This document shows positions 10,741 through 20,363 of a DNA stretch of 64,000 nt, one piece after another. The translations under genes were made by a program, and so were the position numbers. The first letter of the stretch is position 1. The number at the start of each line of letters is the position of its first letter. The notes under the pieces were generated by a model. That model saw only the letters and a list, made by a program, of their open reading frames with translations. It searched no databases and had not been told where the DNA came from. Source of the stretch: Cytophagaceae bacterium (GTDB lineage: Bacteria; Bacteroidota; Bacteroidia; Cytophagales; Spirosomataceae); contig CANHGO010000006.1 in NCBI GenBank assembly GCA_947460975.1, positions 1-64,000 of the forward strand. The letters are read 5' to 3'.

Positions 10741-10776
10741 ATTTAACTATCCTTATAGGCATTAGGATAGTTAAAT
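10741..10776. promoter_or_regulatory. Large inverted repeat/hairpin between divergent susC-like and M24 peptidase genes
   Basis: 13-bp perfect arms ATTTAACTATCCT / AGGATAGTTAAAT with 10-nt loop. Confidence 0.6.
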
Positions 10777-10877
10777 TATTTATGGTTTTATTTAAATAAA
10801 AATTTTGCGTGTCTTTTTATTTCCAAAGTGACAAATCGAATATACTTGGTATATTTATATTAAATAATTTTTAAAAT

Positions 10878-12125
10878 ATGCAGTCAACTCGAAGATCCTT
10901 TTTGCAAATTTCTAGTTTGGGGCTAATTAGTGTCCCCAAGATTAATTCTAGCAATATTTTTTCATCTAAAAATATAAAAGGTATTTCAGAGGCACCTTTC
11001 ATTCAAAATGAAGAACGTATAGCCCGTATTAAAAAAGCACAAAAACTATTAAATCAAAATAAGATGATTGCGCTGGTGTTAGACGCAGGCACCAACATGG
11101 AATATTTTTCTGGAATTCGTTGGAATCCTTCCGAAAGGTCTATGTTGGCCGTCATTCCGGCTACCGGAGAAATCAATTATATATGCCCATCTTTTGAGGA
11201 AGATCGATTTCTTGAGGTTAAAAAAATAGGTTCAACAGTTCATACCTGGGAGGAACACGAAAATCCATTTGAGTTAGTTATTCAAGTGCTTAAAAAGGCA
11301 GGTTTCAAACAAGGGAATATTGCCATTGAAGAACAAACGCGATTCTTTATTTCAGATGGAATCAAAAAAGCGGGCAAAGGATTTAAATTAGTCAGCGGGG
11401 ATCCGATTACAATTCCTTGCCGACTCATTAAATCGAAAAATGAAATAGCCCTGATGCAGAAAGCCAATGACATCACGGCTATTGCTATTCAATACGGCTT
11501 AACATTTTTATCTGAAGGGATCAATCCGGCCTCTATTTCACAGAAAATTGCCGCCAAACACGTTGAATTAGGAGGGCAACACCGTTTTGCTTCCGTGACT
11601 TTTGGGGTAGCTAGCTCTTTTCCTCACGGCAGTTCTCAAAAACAAATACTTAAAAAAGGAGATATAGTGATGCTCGATTGCGGTTGCAGTGTAGGAGGTT
11701 ACGAATCCGATATTACAAGAACAATTGTTTTTGGTCCCGCATCCGAAAAGCAAATTAAAATTTGGGAACTCGAAAAAAGAGCACAAGCCGCGGGATTTGC
11801 CGCTGCAAAACTGGGTGATCCCTGTGAAAATGTAGATTTCGCCGCTCGTAAAGTCATCATCAATGCAGGCTTTGGCCCAGGATATAAATTGCCGGGACTA
11901 CCGCATCGAACTGGGCACGGAATAGGAATGAACGGTCACGAATGGGGAAATATGGTTAAGGGCAACCAATTAAAACTCCAAGTGGGGATGTGTTTTAGTA
12001 TTGAACCGACCATCGCCATCCCGAATGAATTTGGAGTGCGCCTTGAGGATTGTGTATATATGACTGAAAATGGACCTAAATGGTTTTCAAACCCAAGTCC
12101 TTCCATCGACCAACCATTTATTTAA
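10878..12125 (+). CDS. M24 family Xaa-Pro peptidase with Tat-like N-terminus
   Basis: 415 aa; RRSFLQ N-terminus; pita-bread fold motifs (DIVMLDCGCSVGGYESDITRT, LPHRTGHGIGMNGHEW, FSIEPTIAIP). Confidence 0.9.
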   Translation: MQSTRRSFLQISSLGLISVPKINSSNIFSSKNIKGISEAPFIQNEERIARIKKAQKLLNQNKMIALVLDAGTNMEYFSGIRWNPSERSMLAVIPATGEINYICPSFEEDRFLEVKKIGSTVHTWEEHENPFELVIQVLKKAGFKQGNIAIEEQTRFFISDGIKKAGKGFKLVSGDPITIPCRLIKSKNEIALMQKANDITAIAIQYGLTFLSEGINPASISQKIAAKHVELGGQHRFASVTFGVASSFPHGSSQKQILKKGDIVMLDCGCSVGGYESDITRTIVFGPASEKQIKIWELEKRAQAAGFAAAKLGDPCENVDFAARKVIINAGFGPGYKLPGLPHRTGHGIGMNGHEWGNMVKGNQLKLQVGMCFSIEPTIAIPNEFGVRLEDCVYMTENGPKWFSNPSPSIDQPFI

Positions 12126-13547
12126 TTACCCTAATTTCAAATGTTGGTTGACACAGGACGGAATATCACTCGCATAATGAGACACATAAATAAGTGCGGT
12201 TTGACTATTAGAACAGATATAGTCTAAAATTTCTTTGACTCGCTGAATTTGTTCCTCATCCAATCCTTGGCATGGCTCATCCAAAATCAACAAAGGAGGA
12301 TTCTTGACCAGCGCCCTAGCTAATAAAACCATTCGCTGCTCGCCCGTTGAAATTTGTTGAAACATTCGATCTGCCAAATGAGAGATTCCAAAAACACCTA
12401 AGCACAAATCAATCCGCTGATGTTGGTCTTCCGAAATTTTCTTGTATACCCCCAAAGTATCGAATAATCCCGATCCTACGACATTAAAAACATTTGCTGG
12501 CTCCCTAAAATAAACATGGAGCTCAGGGCTTACATACCCGATCCGTTTTTTTATATCCCAGATACTCTCCCCAGTCCCTCGCTTTCGGTCAAATAAAATA
12601 ATGTCCTGTGAATAGGCTTGAGGATTATCTGCCGTTATCAAACTTAATAAAGTTGATTTACCCGCACCATTGGGACCCGAAAGGGCCCAACGATCACCCG
12701 ATCTGACTTTCCAAGTTATGTCGGACAAAATTACTTTTTCCCCATATTGAATGGTCACATTCCGTAGGTGTACAGCCTGTTGGAATGATTCAAAAACCTG
12801 GGCCGATGTGATCAAATCATCCATCTTCGACCGATCAAAAGTTAACTGACCAACCTTGCGTGCCGATTCATACTTTGAAACTTCACCATCCCAGGTAGCA
12901 CGACCATTATCTAAATAAATAACGCGATTGACACATGCAGGCAAAGCTGCAGGAGAGTTAATCAAAATAAATTGAATGGAATTTTCCCGAAGCTTCTCCA
13001 AACAATTAGCTAATATCTCCCTCCCCTCCACATCAAGACCTAAAAAAGGATTATCCAAAATAAGCCAATCAGGATCCCTTAGGACTGATTTAACTAATTG
13101 CAAACGCTTATTTTCACCGTTGGAAAGGGTGACTAAGGGCTTATCACGTAGGTGATCCAGCATAAAAAAGCCCAACCAATATGCTAATGGCACTTCATCT
13201 TCTTGGGACAATTCCTCCCGAATCGTATAAGCATCCCCAGCATCCGCTGAATTAAAGCGCTGCTGGAGATAAAAATCCTGCATATTGCTCCGATTTTTAA
13301 AATGATGCTGCTGCTCAACCAGTAAAATGCTAGGATGTACTCGGGTGGTTCTTGATTTGAAATAAACAGTTCCTGTTCTAAATAATCGACCGGATAAGGC
13401 TTTGGCTAAGGTCGTTTTTCCGGAACCGACAGGCCCTACAATAGCCAAACAATCATCCTCATTAAGTGTAAAACTTATATCAGACAAGACTTTAGCACCT
13501 CCATAGGAAGCACTTAAGCCCTCAATGACAGCTATAGGTTCCCCCAT
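12126..13547 (-). CDS. Twin ABC ATP-binding protein, ModF-like
   Basis: 473 aa; two Walker A motifs (GPVGSGKTT, GPNGAGKST) and two signature motifs (LSNGENKRLQLVK, ISTGEQRMVLLAR); no TM segments. Confidence 0.8.
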   Translation of the reverse strand: MGEPIAVIEGLSASYGGAKVLSDISFTLNEDDCLAIVGPVGSGKTTLAKALSGRLFRTGTVYFKSRTTRVHPSILLVEQQHHFKNRSNMQDFYLQQRFNSADAGDAYTIREELSQEDEVPLAYWLGFFMLDHLRDKPLVTLSNGENKRLQLVKSVLRDPDWLILDNPFLGLDVEGREILANCLEKLRENSIQFILINSPAALPACVNRVIYLDNGRATWDGEVSKYESARKVGQLTFDRSKMDDLITSAQVFESFQQAVHLRNVTIQYGEKVILSDITWKVRSGDRWALSGPNGAGKSTLLSLITADNPQAYSQDIILFDRKRGTGESIWDIKKRIGYVSPELHVYFREPANVFNVVGSGLFDTLGVYKKISEDQHQRIDLCLGVFGISHLADRMFQQISTGEQRMVLLARALVKNPPLLILDEPCQGLDEEQIQRVKEILDYICSNSQTALIYVSHYASDIPSCVNQHLKLG

Positions 13548-15460
13548 TAAATTCGTTCGTCTTTGATTTTTTCTACCACCGCAGGATCCAATAAAGTTGA
13601 CGTATCCCCTAAATTTGACACATCCCCTTCGGCTATTTTCCGCAAAATTCGACGCATAATTTTGCCCGATCTCGTTTTGGGTAAGCCGCTCACAATCTGT
13701 ATTTTATCTGGTCTAGCAATGGCACCAATCACTTTGGTCACCGTAGCTGAAATATCTTTTTTGATTTGTTCCGGATCATGGCTTGAATTTTCCATAATCA
13801 CATAGGCATAAATTCCTTGCCCCTTGATATCATGTGGGTAACCAACTACAGCAGACTCGATGACACCGGAGTGCATATTAATGGCATTTTCAACCTCAGC
13901 GGTTCCAATGCGGTGACCTGAAATATTCATCACATCATCCACTCGGCCGGTAATCCGATAATACCCATCCTCATCTCGCAAACAACCATCGCCTGTGAAA
14001 TATAAATTTTTATAAGTGGCAAAATAAGTAGTCCGACATCTATCATGATCGCCATACGTAGTTCGAATCATGCCTGGCCATGGGAATTTAATGCACAAAT
14101 TACCTGAAACACCATTTCCAATGACCTCTTCCCCCTTTTCATCCACCAAAATAGGCTGAATACCAGGCAAAGGTAAGGTGGCAAAACAAGGTTTAGTTGG
14201 CGTTATATTAGCCAATGGAGAAATCATGATTCCACCCGTTTCCGTCTGCCACCAAGTATCGACGATGGGACAATTTCCCTTGCCAATATGCGCATGATAC
14301 CAATTCCAAGCTTCCTCGTTGATCGGCTCACCCACAGATCCCAAGACCTGCAAAGAACTTAAATCCTTATTTTTGACAAAATCAAGCCCAAATGCCATCA
14401 ATGACCGAATAGCCGTAGGTGCCGTATACAGTATATTTACTTTGAATTTCTCCACAATATCCCAAAAACGACCCGCATCTGGGAAGGTAGGAATGCCCTC
14501 AAACATTACGCTCGTCGCACCAGAAGCTAATGGCCCATAAACAATGTAGGTATGGCCTGTAATCCAACCGATATCTGCGGTGCAAAAATAGATTTGTCCT
14601 TTTTTGTATTGAAATATATTCTGAAAAGTATAGGTCGCAAAAACCATATAGCCCCCGCACGTATGAACAACTCCTTTAGGTTTGCCCGTAGATCCTGATG
14701 TATATAAAATGAATAGTGGGTCTTCGGAGTCCATGGGTTCAGCTGCAAAATCCGTTAATCCTAAAGATTCCATGCGCGACATCTCTTGATCATAAAAAAC
14801 ATCCCGCCCCTTTTCCATCGAAATGGCTGATTTAGAGCGCTCAACAACGATCACTCGTTCCACCGATGGACATGAGATTAAGGCCTCATCCATGATATTT
14901 TTTAAACAAATTTCTTTGTTACCACGGAAAGAACCATCCGCTGTGACGACAATATTGCATTGAGCATCTTGAATACGATCCGAAATAGATTGGGCAGAAA
15001 AACCCCCAAAAACAACTGAATGAATGGCACCAATTCGGGCACAAGCCAAAACGGCTATTTCCAATTCAGGAATCATAGGCATATAAAGGCATATTCGATC
15101 GCCTTTCTTTGCTCCATTTTGTTTTAGCACATTGGAAAACGTACACACTTGTTGGTGCAATTCGCGATATGATATATTTTTGGATGGCTCATTCGGGTCA
15201 TTTGACTCCCAAATAATCGCAATGTCATCTCCGTTATTTTCTAAATGTCTATCTAAACAATTCTCCGTGATATTTAATTTTGCCCCTCCAAACCATTCCA
15301 TTTTGGGCTCTGAAAAATTCCAATCCAACACACGATCCCACTTCTTTTTCCACGTAAAATGCTCGGCTATGTTCGCCCAAAAAACTTCAGGGTTATCGAC
15401 GCTTAATTGGTACGCTTGTTGGTACTCTTCAAAAGATTTTACTTGTAAATTCATTGTCAA
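13547..15460 (-). CDS. acs: Acetyl-CoA synthetase
   Basis: 637 aa; YTSGSTGKPKGVVHTCGGYM, WWQTETGGIMISP, YFTGDGCLRDEDGYYRITGRVDDVMNISGHRIGTAE, SGKIMRRILRKIA. Confidence 0.97.
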   Translation of the reverse strand: MTMNLQVKSFEEYQQAYQLSVDNPEVFWANIAEHFTWKKKWDRVLDWNFSEPKMEWFGGAKLNITENCLDRHLENNGDDIAIIWESNDPNEPSKNISYRELHQQVCTFSNVLKQNGAKKGDRICLYMPMIPELEIAVLACARIGAIHSVVFGGFSAQSISDRIQDAQCNIVVTADGSFRGNKEICLKNIMDEALISCPSVERVIVVERSKSAISMEKGRDVFYDQEMSRMESLGLTDFAAEPMDSEDPLFILYTSGSTGKPKGVVHTCGGYMVFATYTFQNIFQYKKGQIYFCTADIGWITGHTYIVYGPLASGATSVMFEGIPTFPDAGRFWDIVEKFKVNILYTAPTAIRSLMAFGLDFVKNKDLSSLQVLGSVGEPINEEAWNWYHAHIGKGNCPIVDTWWQTETGGIMISPLANITPTKPCFATLPLPGIQPILVDEKGEEVIGNGVSGNLCIKFPWPGMIRTTYGDHDRCRTTYFATYKNLYFTGDGCLRDEDGYYRITGRVDDVMNISGHRIGTAEVENAINMHSGVIESAVVGYPHDIKGQGIYAYVIMENSSHDPEQIKKDISATVTKVIGAIARPDKIQIVSGLPKTRSGKIMRRILRKIAEGDVSNLGDTSTLLDPAVVEKIKDERI

Positions 15461-15466
15461 GGCTAT

Positions 15467-15691
15467 TTAATCAACTCTTTTATACTCATTCTGTAGGGCA
15501 TAAACCCCAAAAATACACATGCCTCCGGTCAACAAAGGCGCTAAAATAAACGTATAAATAATGGCAGGGACGATATTGTCCATCCCTCCTTTTTCAAACA
15601 ATTTCAACGATTGTTCAAAGACCAAAAAGTATCCTGCGGCTAAGCCTAGCAAGATCCAAACTATTCCAAAAATCTGTCTTATTGCATTCAT
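15467..15691 (-). CDS. Small two-TM membrane protein (DUF6814-like)
   Basis: 74 aa with two hydrophobic segments, between MFS and acs in the same orientation. Confidence 0.65.
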   Translation of the reverse strand: MNAIRQIFGIVWILLGLAAGYFLVFEQSLKLFEKGGMDNIVPAIIYTFILAPLLTGGMCIFGVYALQNEYKRVD

Positions 15692-15693
15692 GA

Positions 15694-17274
15694 TTAATCG
15701 TTAATTTCTTTATCTTTTCCATTGACATACAAGAGTCCTATCACAAAACAAACTCCGCCGATAATAATGGGATACCATAAACCCTCTAAATAAGGTTTAT
15801 CATAAGGAATTGCCTGGCCAGCTGCAACCGCCACTTCATTGGCCGTGCTAGCCTTGGCAGCTAAATAGGTCGCCACCGCCGGAAGCAATCCTCCAAAAAT
15901 TCCATTTCCAATGTGATAGGGCAAGGACATGGAGGTATACCGAATGGCTGTTGGGAACATCTCAACAAGGAAGGCGGCAATCGGCCCATACACCATGGTC
16001 ACATACAAAACTTGGATAAAGACCAACAAAATTAAAAACCAAAAACTGGATGAACCCACATGAACGATCCTTTTTACTTCAGGCTTTTGGGGATTTTTAC
16101 CTGGAAAAATCGTGGTCAAAGAAGATTCCTCTAAAGTCAATGTGGAACCATCGGTATATGAAAATTCCGTCTTCACTGTTTTCTTTAAATCTACGCTTTT
16201 GGGTATCATAAAATAGTCCGTCTTAATCACCTTTGAACCTGCTACCTCGGTTTTTAGTGACACATCAGCTGTCTCATACATAGCCTGATAAATAGGCCTG
16301 TAGGTACAAATGGCTAATAACATACCGGTCAGCATCACTACTTTACGACCAATCTTATCTGAAAGCCAGCCAAAAAAGATGAAAAATCCAGTGCCTCCCG
16401 CTAAAGAAGCTGCAATGATGTAATTGCTTTGCTCAAATTCTATATTGGCCACTTTTTGAAGAAAAGAAAGGGCATAAAACTGACCTGTGTACCAGACGAC
16501 TCCTTGGCCCATCGTGGCACCAAATAAGGCCAATAACACAAATTTGAAATTCAATTTTTTACCGAAAGATTCCTTCAGCGGATTTGCGACAATTTCACCT
16601 GCAGCTTTCGCCTTCTCAAACATGGGCGATTCGTCCATATTTTTGCGAATAAAATACGATATGCCCACCATGACGATGGATATGAGGAATGGGATGCGCC
16701 AACCAAAATTTGCGAAGGCTTCTGCGCTCATCGATTTTTTGGTAGCCAGAATCACTAATAAAGAAATAAATAAGCCTAAAGAAGCGGTAGTTTGAATCCA
16801 AGCGGTTCGATACCCTCTTTTCCCCGGCTCCGAATGTTCAGCCACATACGTTGCCGCACCTCCATATTCACCCCCTAAGGCCAATCCTTGTAACAATCTC
16901 AAAATTAAAACAAGTAAAGGAGCAATAAAACCGATGGTCTCATAACCAGGAATTAAACCAATGGCAAAAGTCGAAAAGCCCATGATCAACAAAGTAACCA
17001 TAAAGGTATATTTACGGCCAATCAAATCTCCTAAGCGTCCAAAAAACAAAGCACCAAAAGGTCGGACCACAAAACCTGCGGCAAAAGTAGCCAAGGTGGA
17101 TAGAAATGCAGCGGTGGGATTATCGGAAGGAAAAAACTTAGTGGCTATCACGACGGATAAGCTACCAAAAATATAAAAATCGTACCATTCAATGAGGGTT
17201 CCGACGGAAGAGGCGGCGATAACTTTACGAAGTTTTTTCTTGTCGACCTGTTCGGAGGATAAATTTGAATTCAT
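15694..17274 (-). CDS. MFS transporter, metabolite:H+ symporter-like
   Basis: 526 aa; SSVGTLIEWYDFYIFGSL, GRLGDLIGRKYTF, RLLQGLALGGEYGGAATYVAEH; hydrophilic insertion in the C-terminal half. Confidence 0.9.
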   Translation of the reverse strand: MNSNLSSEQVDKKKLRKVIAASSVGTLIEWYDFYIFGSLSVVIATKFFPSDNPTAAFLSTLATFAAGFVVRPFGALFFGRLGDLIGRKYTFMVTLLIMGFSTFAIGLIPGYETIGFIAPLLVLILRLLQGLALGGEYGGAATYVAEHSEPGKRGYRTAWIQTTASLGLFISLLVILATKKSMSAEAFANFGWRIPFLISIVMVGISYFIRKNMDESPMFEKAKAAGEIVANPLKESFGKKLNFKFVLLALFGATMGQGVVWYTGQFYALSFLQKVANIEFEQSNYIIAASLAGGTGFFIFFGWLSDKIGRKVVMLTGMLLAICTYRPIYQAMYETADVSLKTEVAGSKVIKTDYFMIPKSVDLKKTVKTEFSYTDGSTLTLEESSLTTIFPGKNPQKPEVKRIVHVGSSSFWFLILLVFIQVLYVTMVYGPIAAFLVEMFPTAIRYTSMSLPYHIGNGIFGGLLPAVATYLAAKASTANEVAVAAGQAIPYDKPYLEGLWYPIIIGGVCFVIGLLYVNGKDKEIND

Positions 17275-17526
17275 ATGCTAGGTTTCTCGTGATTACATCA
17301 CTTGTGAAGACAAATTAAGCATTATTTCATTATTTTTAGAAAAAATTAATCTTAATGATGAAAAAAATGCCCTTGAAACTGGTTGAATTCAAGGCGATTT
17401 AAAATCACCGATTGGTATAACAGGAAATTAAAATTTCGTCGCAAAAATTAACTTAAAGGGTAACTATTCTCAAAAATTATTATATCATTGTGGTACATTA
17501 AAATTTACATTAAAACCTATTTCAAT

Positions 17527-18537
17527 ATGTCAAATCAAAACAATCAATCTCGTCGTCAATTTTTGATCAACGGGTCATTAGCTTCTTTAGGCGTTATATG
17601 GGCTAGTCAGGCTGCCGTTTCAAGCACATTATTTGCAGGAAAACCTAATTCCAAATTTGGAGGTGTTCAAATTGGAGCCATCACGTATTCATTCCGCAGC
17701 ATGCCAGGTAGTGTAGATGATTTAATTAAATACTGCGTAGCATGTAACATTAGTGCAATTGAATTAATGGGAGATGCCGTGGAAGAATATGCGGGCAAAC
17801 CAAAAAGCACGATGGCAAGAGCGGCTTATGTTCCAGGCCAACCACGTCCACAGATGACAGATGAGCAAAGAGCTGCGATGGCAAAATTAAATAAAGATGT
17901 TGCGGATTGGCGCGCTAGTGTATCGATGGATAAGTTTGTTGAAGTAAGAAAAATGTTCAACAAAGCTGGTATATCAATATATGCGTTTAAGCCGAACGCT
18001 TTAGGTCCAAACAATACAGATGGAGAAGTTGAATACGCGTTAAAAGCAGCGAAGGCTTTAGGAGCAAATTCAGTTACCATTGAATTACCTACTGATCCAA
18101 AACAATCTCAGAGATTAGGCGATTTAGCATCCAAGCATAAAGTTTACATTGGATATCATGCACACACGCAAGCGACAGATACCGCATGGGATGTGGCATT
18201 AGCCCAATCACCTTATAATTCCTTGAACTTGGATTGCGGACACTACATTGCTGCAGGTGGTCCAAATACGACAGCTACTTTATTAGCTTTAATCGAAGCA
18301 AAGCATGACCGCATTACCAGCATGCACATTAAAGACCGCAAGAATAAAGAAAATGGAGGTCAAAATGTGGTTTGGGGTCAAGGAAATACGCCATTGAAAG
18401 ATATCTTAGGATTATTAAAATCTAAAAAATATAAATTCCCTGCTTCGATCGAGTTGGAATATGATATTCCTGCTGGTTCGGATGCAGTCCAAGAGACCAA
18501 AAAATGTGTGGAATACGCGAAAGCGATCCTTTCATAA
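17527..18537 (+). CDS. Sugar phosphate isomerase/epimerase (xylose isomerase-like TIM barrel), Tat-type N-terminus
   Basis: ORF 17488-18537; the internal ATG at 17527 gives MSNQNNQSRRQFLINGSLASLG; TIM-barrel motifs (SLNLDCGHYIAAG, ITSMHIKDRK, PASIELEYD). Confidence 0.85.
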   Translation: MSNQNNQSRRQFLINGSLASLGVIWASQAAVSSTLFAGKPNSKFGGVQIGAITYSFRSMPGSVDDLIKYCVACNISAIELMGDAVEEYAGKPKSTMARAAYVPGQPRPQMTDEQRAAMAKLNKDVADWRASVSMDKFVEVRKMFNKAGISIYAFKPNALGPNNTDGEVEYALKAAKALGANSVTIELPTDPKQSQRLGDLASKHKVYIGYHAHTQATDTAWDVALAQSPYNSLNLDCGHYIAAGGPNTTATLLALIEAKHDRITSMHIKDRKNKENGGQNVVWGQGNTPLKDILGLLKSKKYKFPASIELEYDIPAGSDAVQETKKCVEYAKAILS

Positions 18538-18555
18538 ATTAATAATCTACCTATG

Positions 18556-18596
18556 AATCGCGTTGTTAATCTACCATCTTGATTAGCAACGCGATT
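18556..18596 (+). terminator. Rho-independent terminator-like hairpin
   Basis: AATCGCGTTG...CAACGCGATT arms followed by TT. Confidence 0.65.
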
Positions 18597-18626
18597 TTAT
18601 ATAAGCCAAAAAACAAAAATTAAACC

Positions 18627-20270
18627 ATGAAGTCAAAATCTACTTTTTTCATCGTTCTGATGAGCTTTTTAACTTTCGTCATGAATGCACAAGAAATCGC
18701 AAATCCGTATGGATTAACCACCCAAGTAAAAACAAAATATGGTACCTTAGAAGGAACCTTCGATACCCGAACAAAAATTGCCAGTTTTAAAGGTGTTCCC
18801 TTTGCTTTACCTCCTGTAGGAGCGTTAAGGTGGAGAGAGCCGATGGATCCAAAACCCTGGAGTGGTGTTTTACAAGCTAAAAAATTCGGCCCAAAAGCTA
18901 TCCAAGCTCCCTTATTTGGCGACATGGGTTTTCGTAGCAATGGAATGAGTGAAGATTGCTTATATCTAAACATTTGGTCTCCTAACCCAAAATCTACGGC
19001 AAAATTACCTGTGTTAGTTTATTTTTATGGAGGTGGATTTATGGCCGGTGATGGTTCTGAGCCACGGTATGATGGGGAAGTGATCGCACAAAAAGGAATC
19101 GTTACAGTTACGGTAAATTACCGCTTAGGTTTATTAGGTTTCTTTTCACATCCTGAATTAACCAAAGAATCCCCACACAAGGCCAGTGGAAATCAAGGTT
19201 TATTAGATCAAAATGCCTCATTAAAATGGGTTAAAGAAAATATTGAAAATTTTGGTGGAGACCCCAACCGAGTGACCATCGCCGGGGAATCAGCAGGTTC
19301 TATGTCGGTAAGTGCCCAAATGGCTTCTCCCCTATCGAAAAACTTAATTCATGGCGCCGTGGGTGAAAGTGGGGCCTGGATTGGTTCAGGCTTAGGACCT
19401 GTAACTTTAAAAGATGCCGAAAAAGTAGGCCTTACCTTTGGCGAAAAAGCAGGCGCTAAATCATTGAAAGAATTAAGGGATATCCCAACTTTAGATTTAT
19501 ACCAAAAAATGTTAGAGCCAGGAATGCCCCGTTTTTCAGCGTGCATCGATGGATATTTCATTTCAAAAACGTTGCCTGAGATATTTGCCAACAAAGAACA
19601 GGCGATGGTTCCTTTGCTTTTAGGTTGGAATTCAGAGGAAATGAATTACAAGTCCATGACGAAAGGACAGCCCATTACTACAGAAAATTATGCGGCGGCA
19701 GTCAAAGATTTGTACAAAGAAAATGCGGACAAGATTCTAGCTCTTTATCCGGGTAAGTCGGCGGAGGAAGCAGAACAATCCGCCACTGATTTAGCAGGTG
19801 ACCGTTTCATCGGTTTCTCTACTTGGAAATGGTTTGATATGCACCGTAAAAACAGTCAAAATCCAGTATATAGATATTATTTCGCAAAGCCAAGGCCTGA
19901 AATGATCGTAAAAGGTGTACAAGCAGCTCTTGCGGGTGGTGTAGTGAAAGTGGATCCCAATGCGCCTAAACAAGCAGCGCCAAAAGGTGCTGTTCACTCA
20001 GCAGATATCGAATATTTTATGGGAAATCTATCAACCAATTTGACCTATGGTTGGACCCCTGATGATCATAAAACCTCCAAAGACATGCAAGAGTATTTAG
20101 CTAATTTCATTAAAACAGGAAATCCCAACGGAGGTAAATTAACGAATTGGCCTACAGCTGGGCAAGAAGCTCAACCAGAATTAATCATTTTGGATGCCAA
20201 TCCTAGAGTTGTCAAAGGAACCAAAGACGCTCGTTACGAATTATTAGATTCCATTATCCTAAAAAAATAA
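18627..20270 (+). CDS. Type-B carboxylesterase
   Basis: 547 aa; signal peptide; FKGVPFALPPVGALRWREP, SEDCLYLNIWSP, VTIAGESAGSMSVSAQ. Confidence 0.93.
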   Translation: MKSKSTFFIVLMSFLTFVMNAQEIANPYGLTTQVKTKYGTLEGTFDTRTKIASFKGVPFALPPVGALRWREPMDPKPWSGVLQAKKFGPKAIQAPLFGDMGFRSNGMSEDCLYLNIWSPNPKSTAKLPVLVYFYGGGFMAGDGSEPRYDGEVIAQKGIVTVTVNYRLGLLGFFSHPELTKESPHKASGNQGLLDQNASLKWVKENIENFGGDPNRVTIAGESAGSMSVSAQMASPLSKNLIHGAVGESGAWIGSGLGPVTLKDAEKVGLTFGEKAGAKSLKELRDIPTLDLYQKMLEPGMPRFSACIDGYFISKTLPEIFANKEQAMVPLLLGWNSEEMNYKSMTKGQPITTENYAAAVKDLYKENADKILALYPGKSAEEAEQSATDLAGDRFIGFSTWKWFDMHRKNSQNPVYRYYFAKPRPEMIVKGVQAALAGGVVKVDPNAPKQAAPKGAVHSADIEYFMGNLSTNLTYGWTPDDHKTSKDMQEYLANFIKTGNPNGGKLTNWPTAGQEAQPELIILDANPRVVKGTKDARYELLDSIILKK

Positions 20271-20291
20271 TTTTCAAATCTCGAAAAAATT

Positions 20292-20319
20292 AAAGGCCGT
20301 TTTTCAAACGGCCTTTTTT
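20292..20319 (+). terminator. Rho-independent terminator
   Basis: AAAGGCCGTTT-TTC-AAACGGCCTTTTTT. Confidence 0.85.
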
Positions 20320-20363
20320 CATGTCTATAATTGATTATTTTTACCTGATCATTTCAATACAAT

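Noticed and set aside
15132-15470. 112-aa + strand ORF opposite acs
   Set aside because: Antisense to a strongly conserved enzyme; spurious composition.
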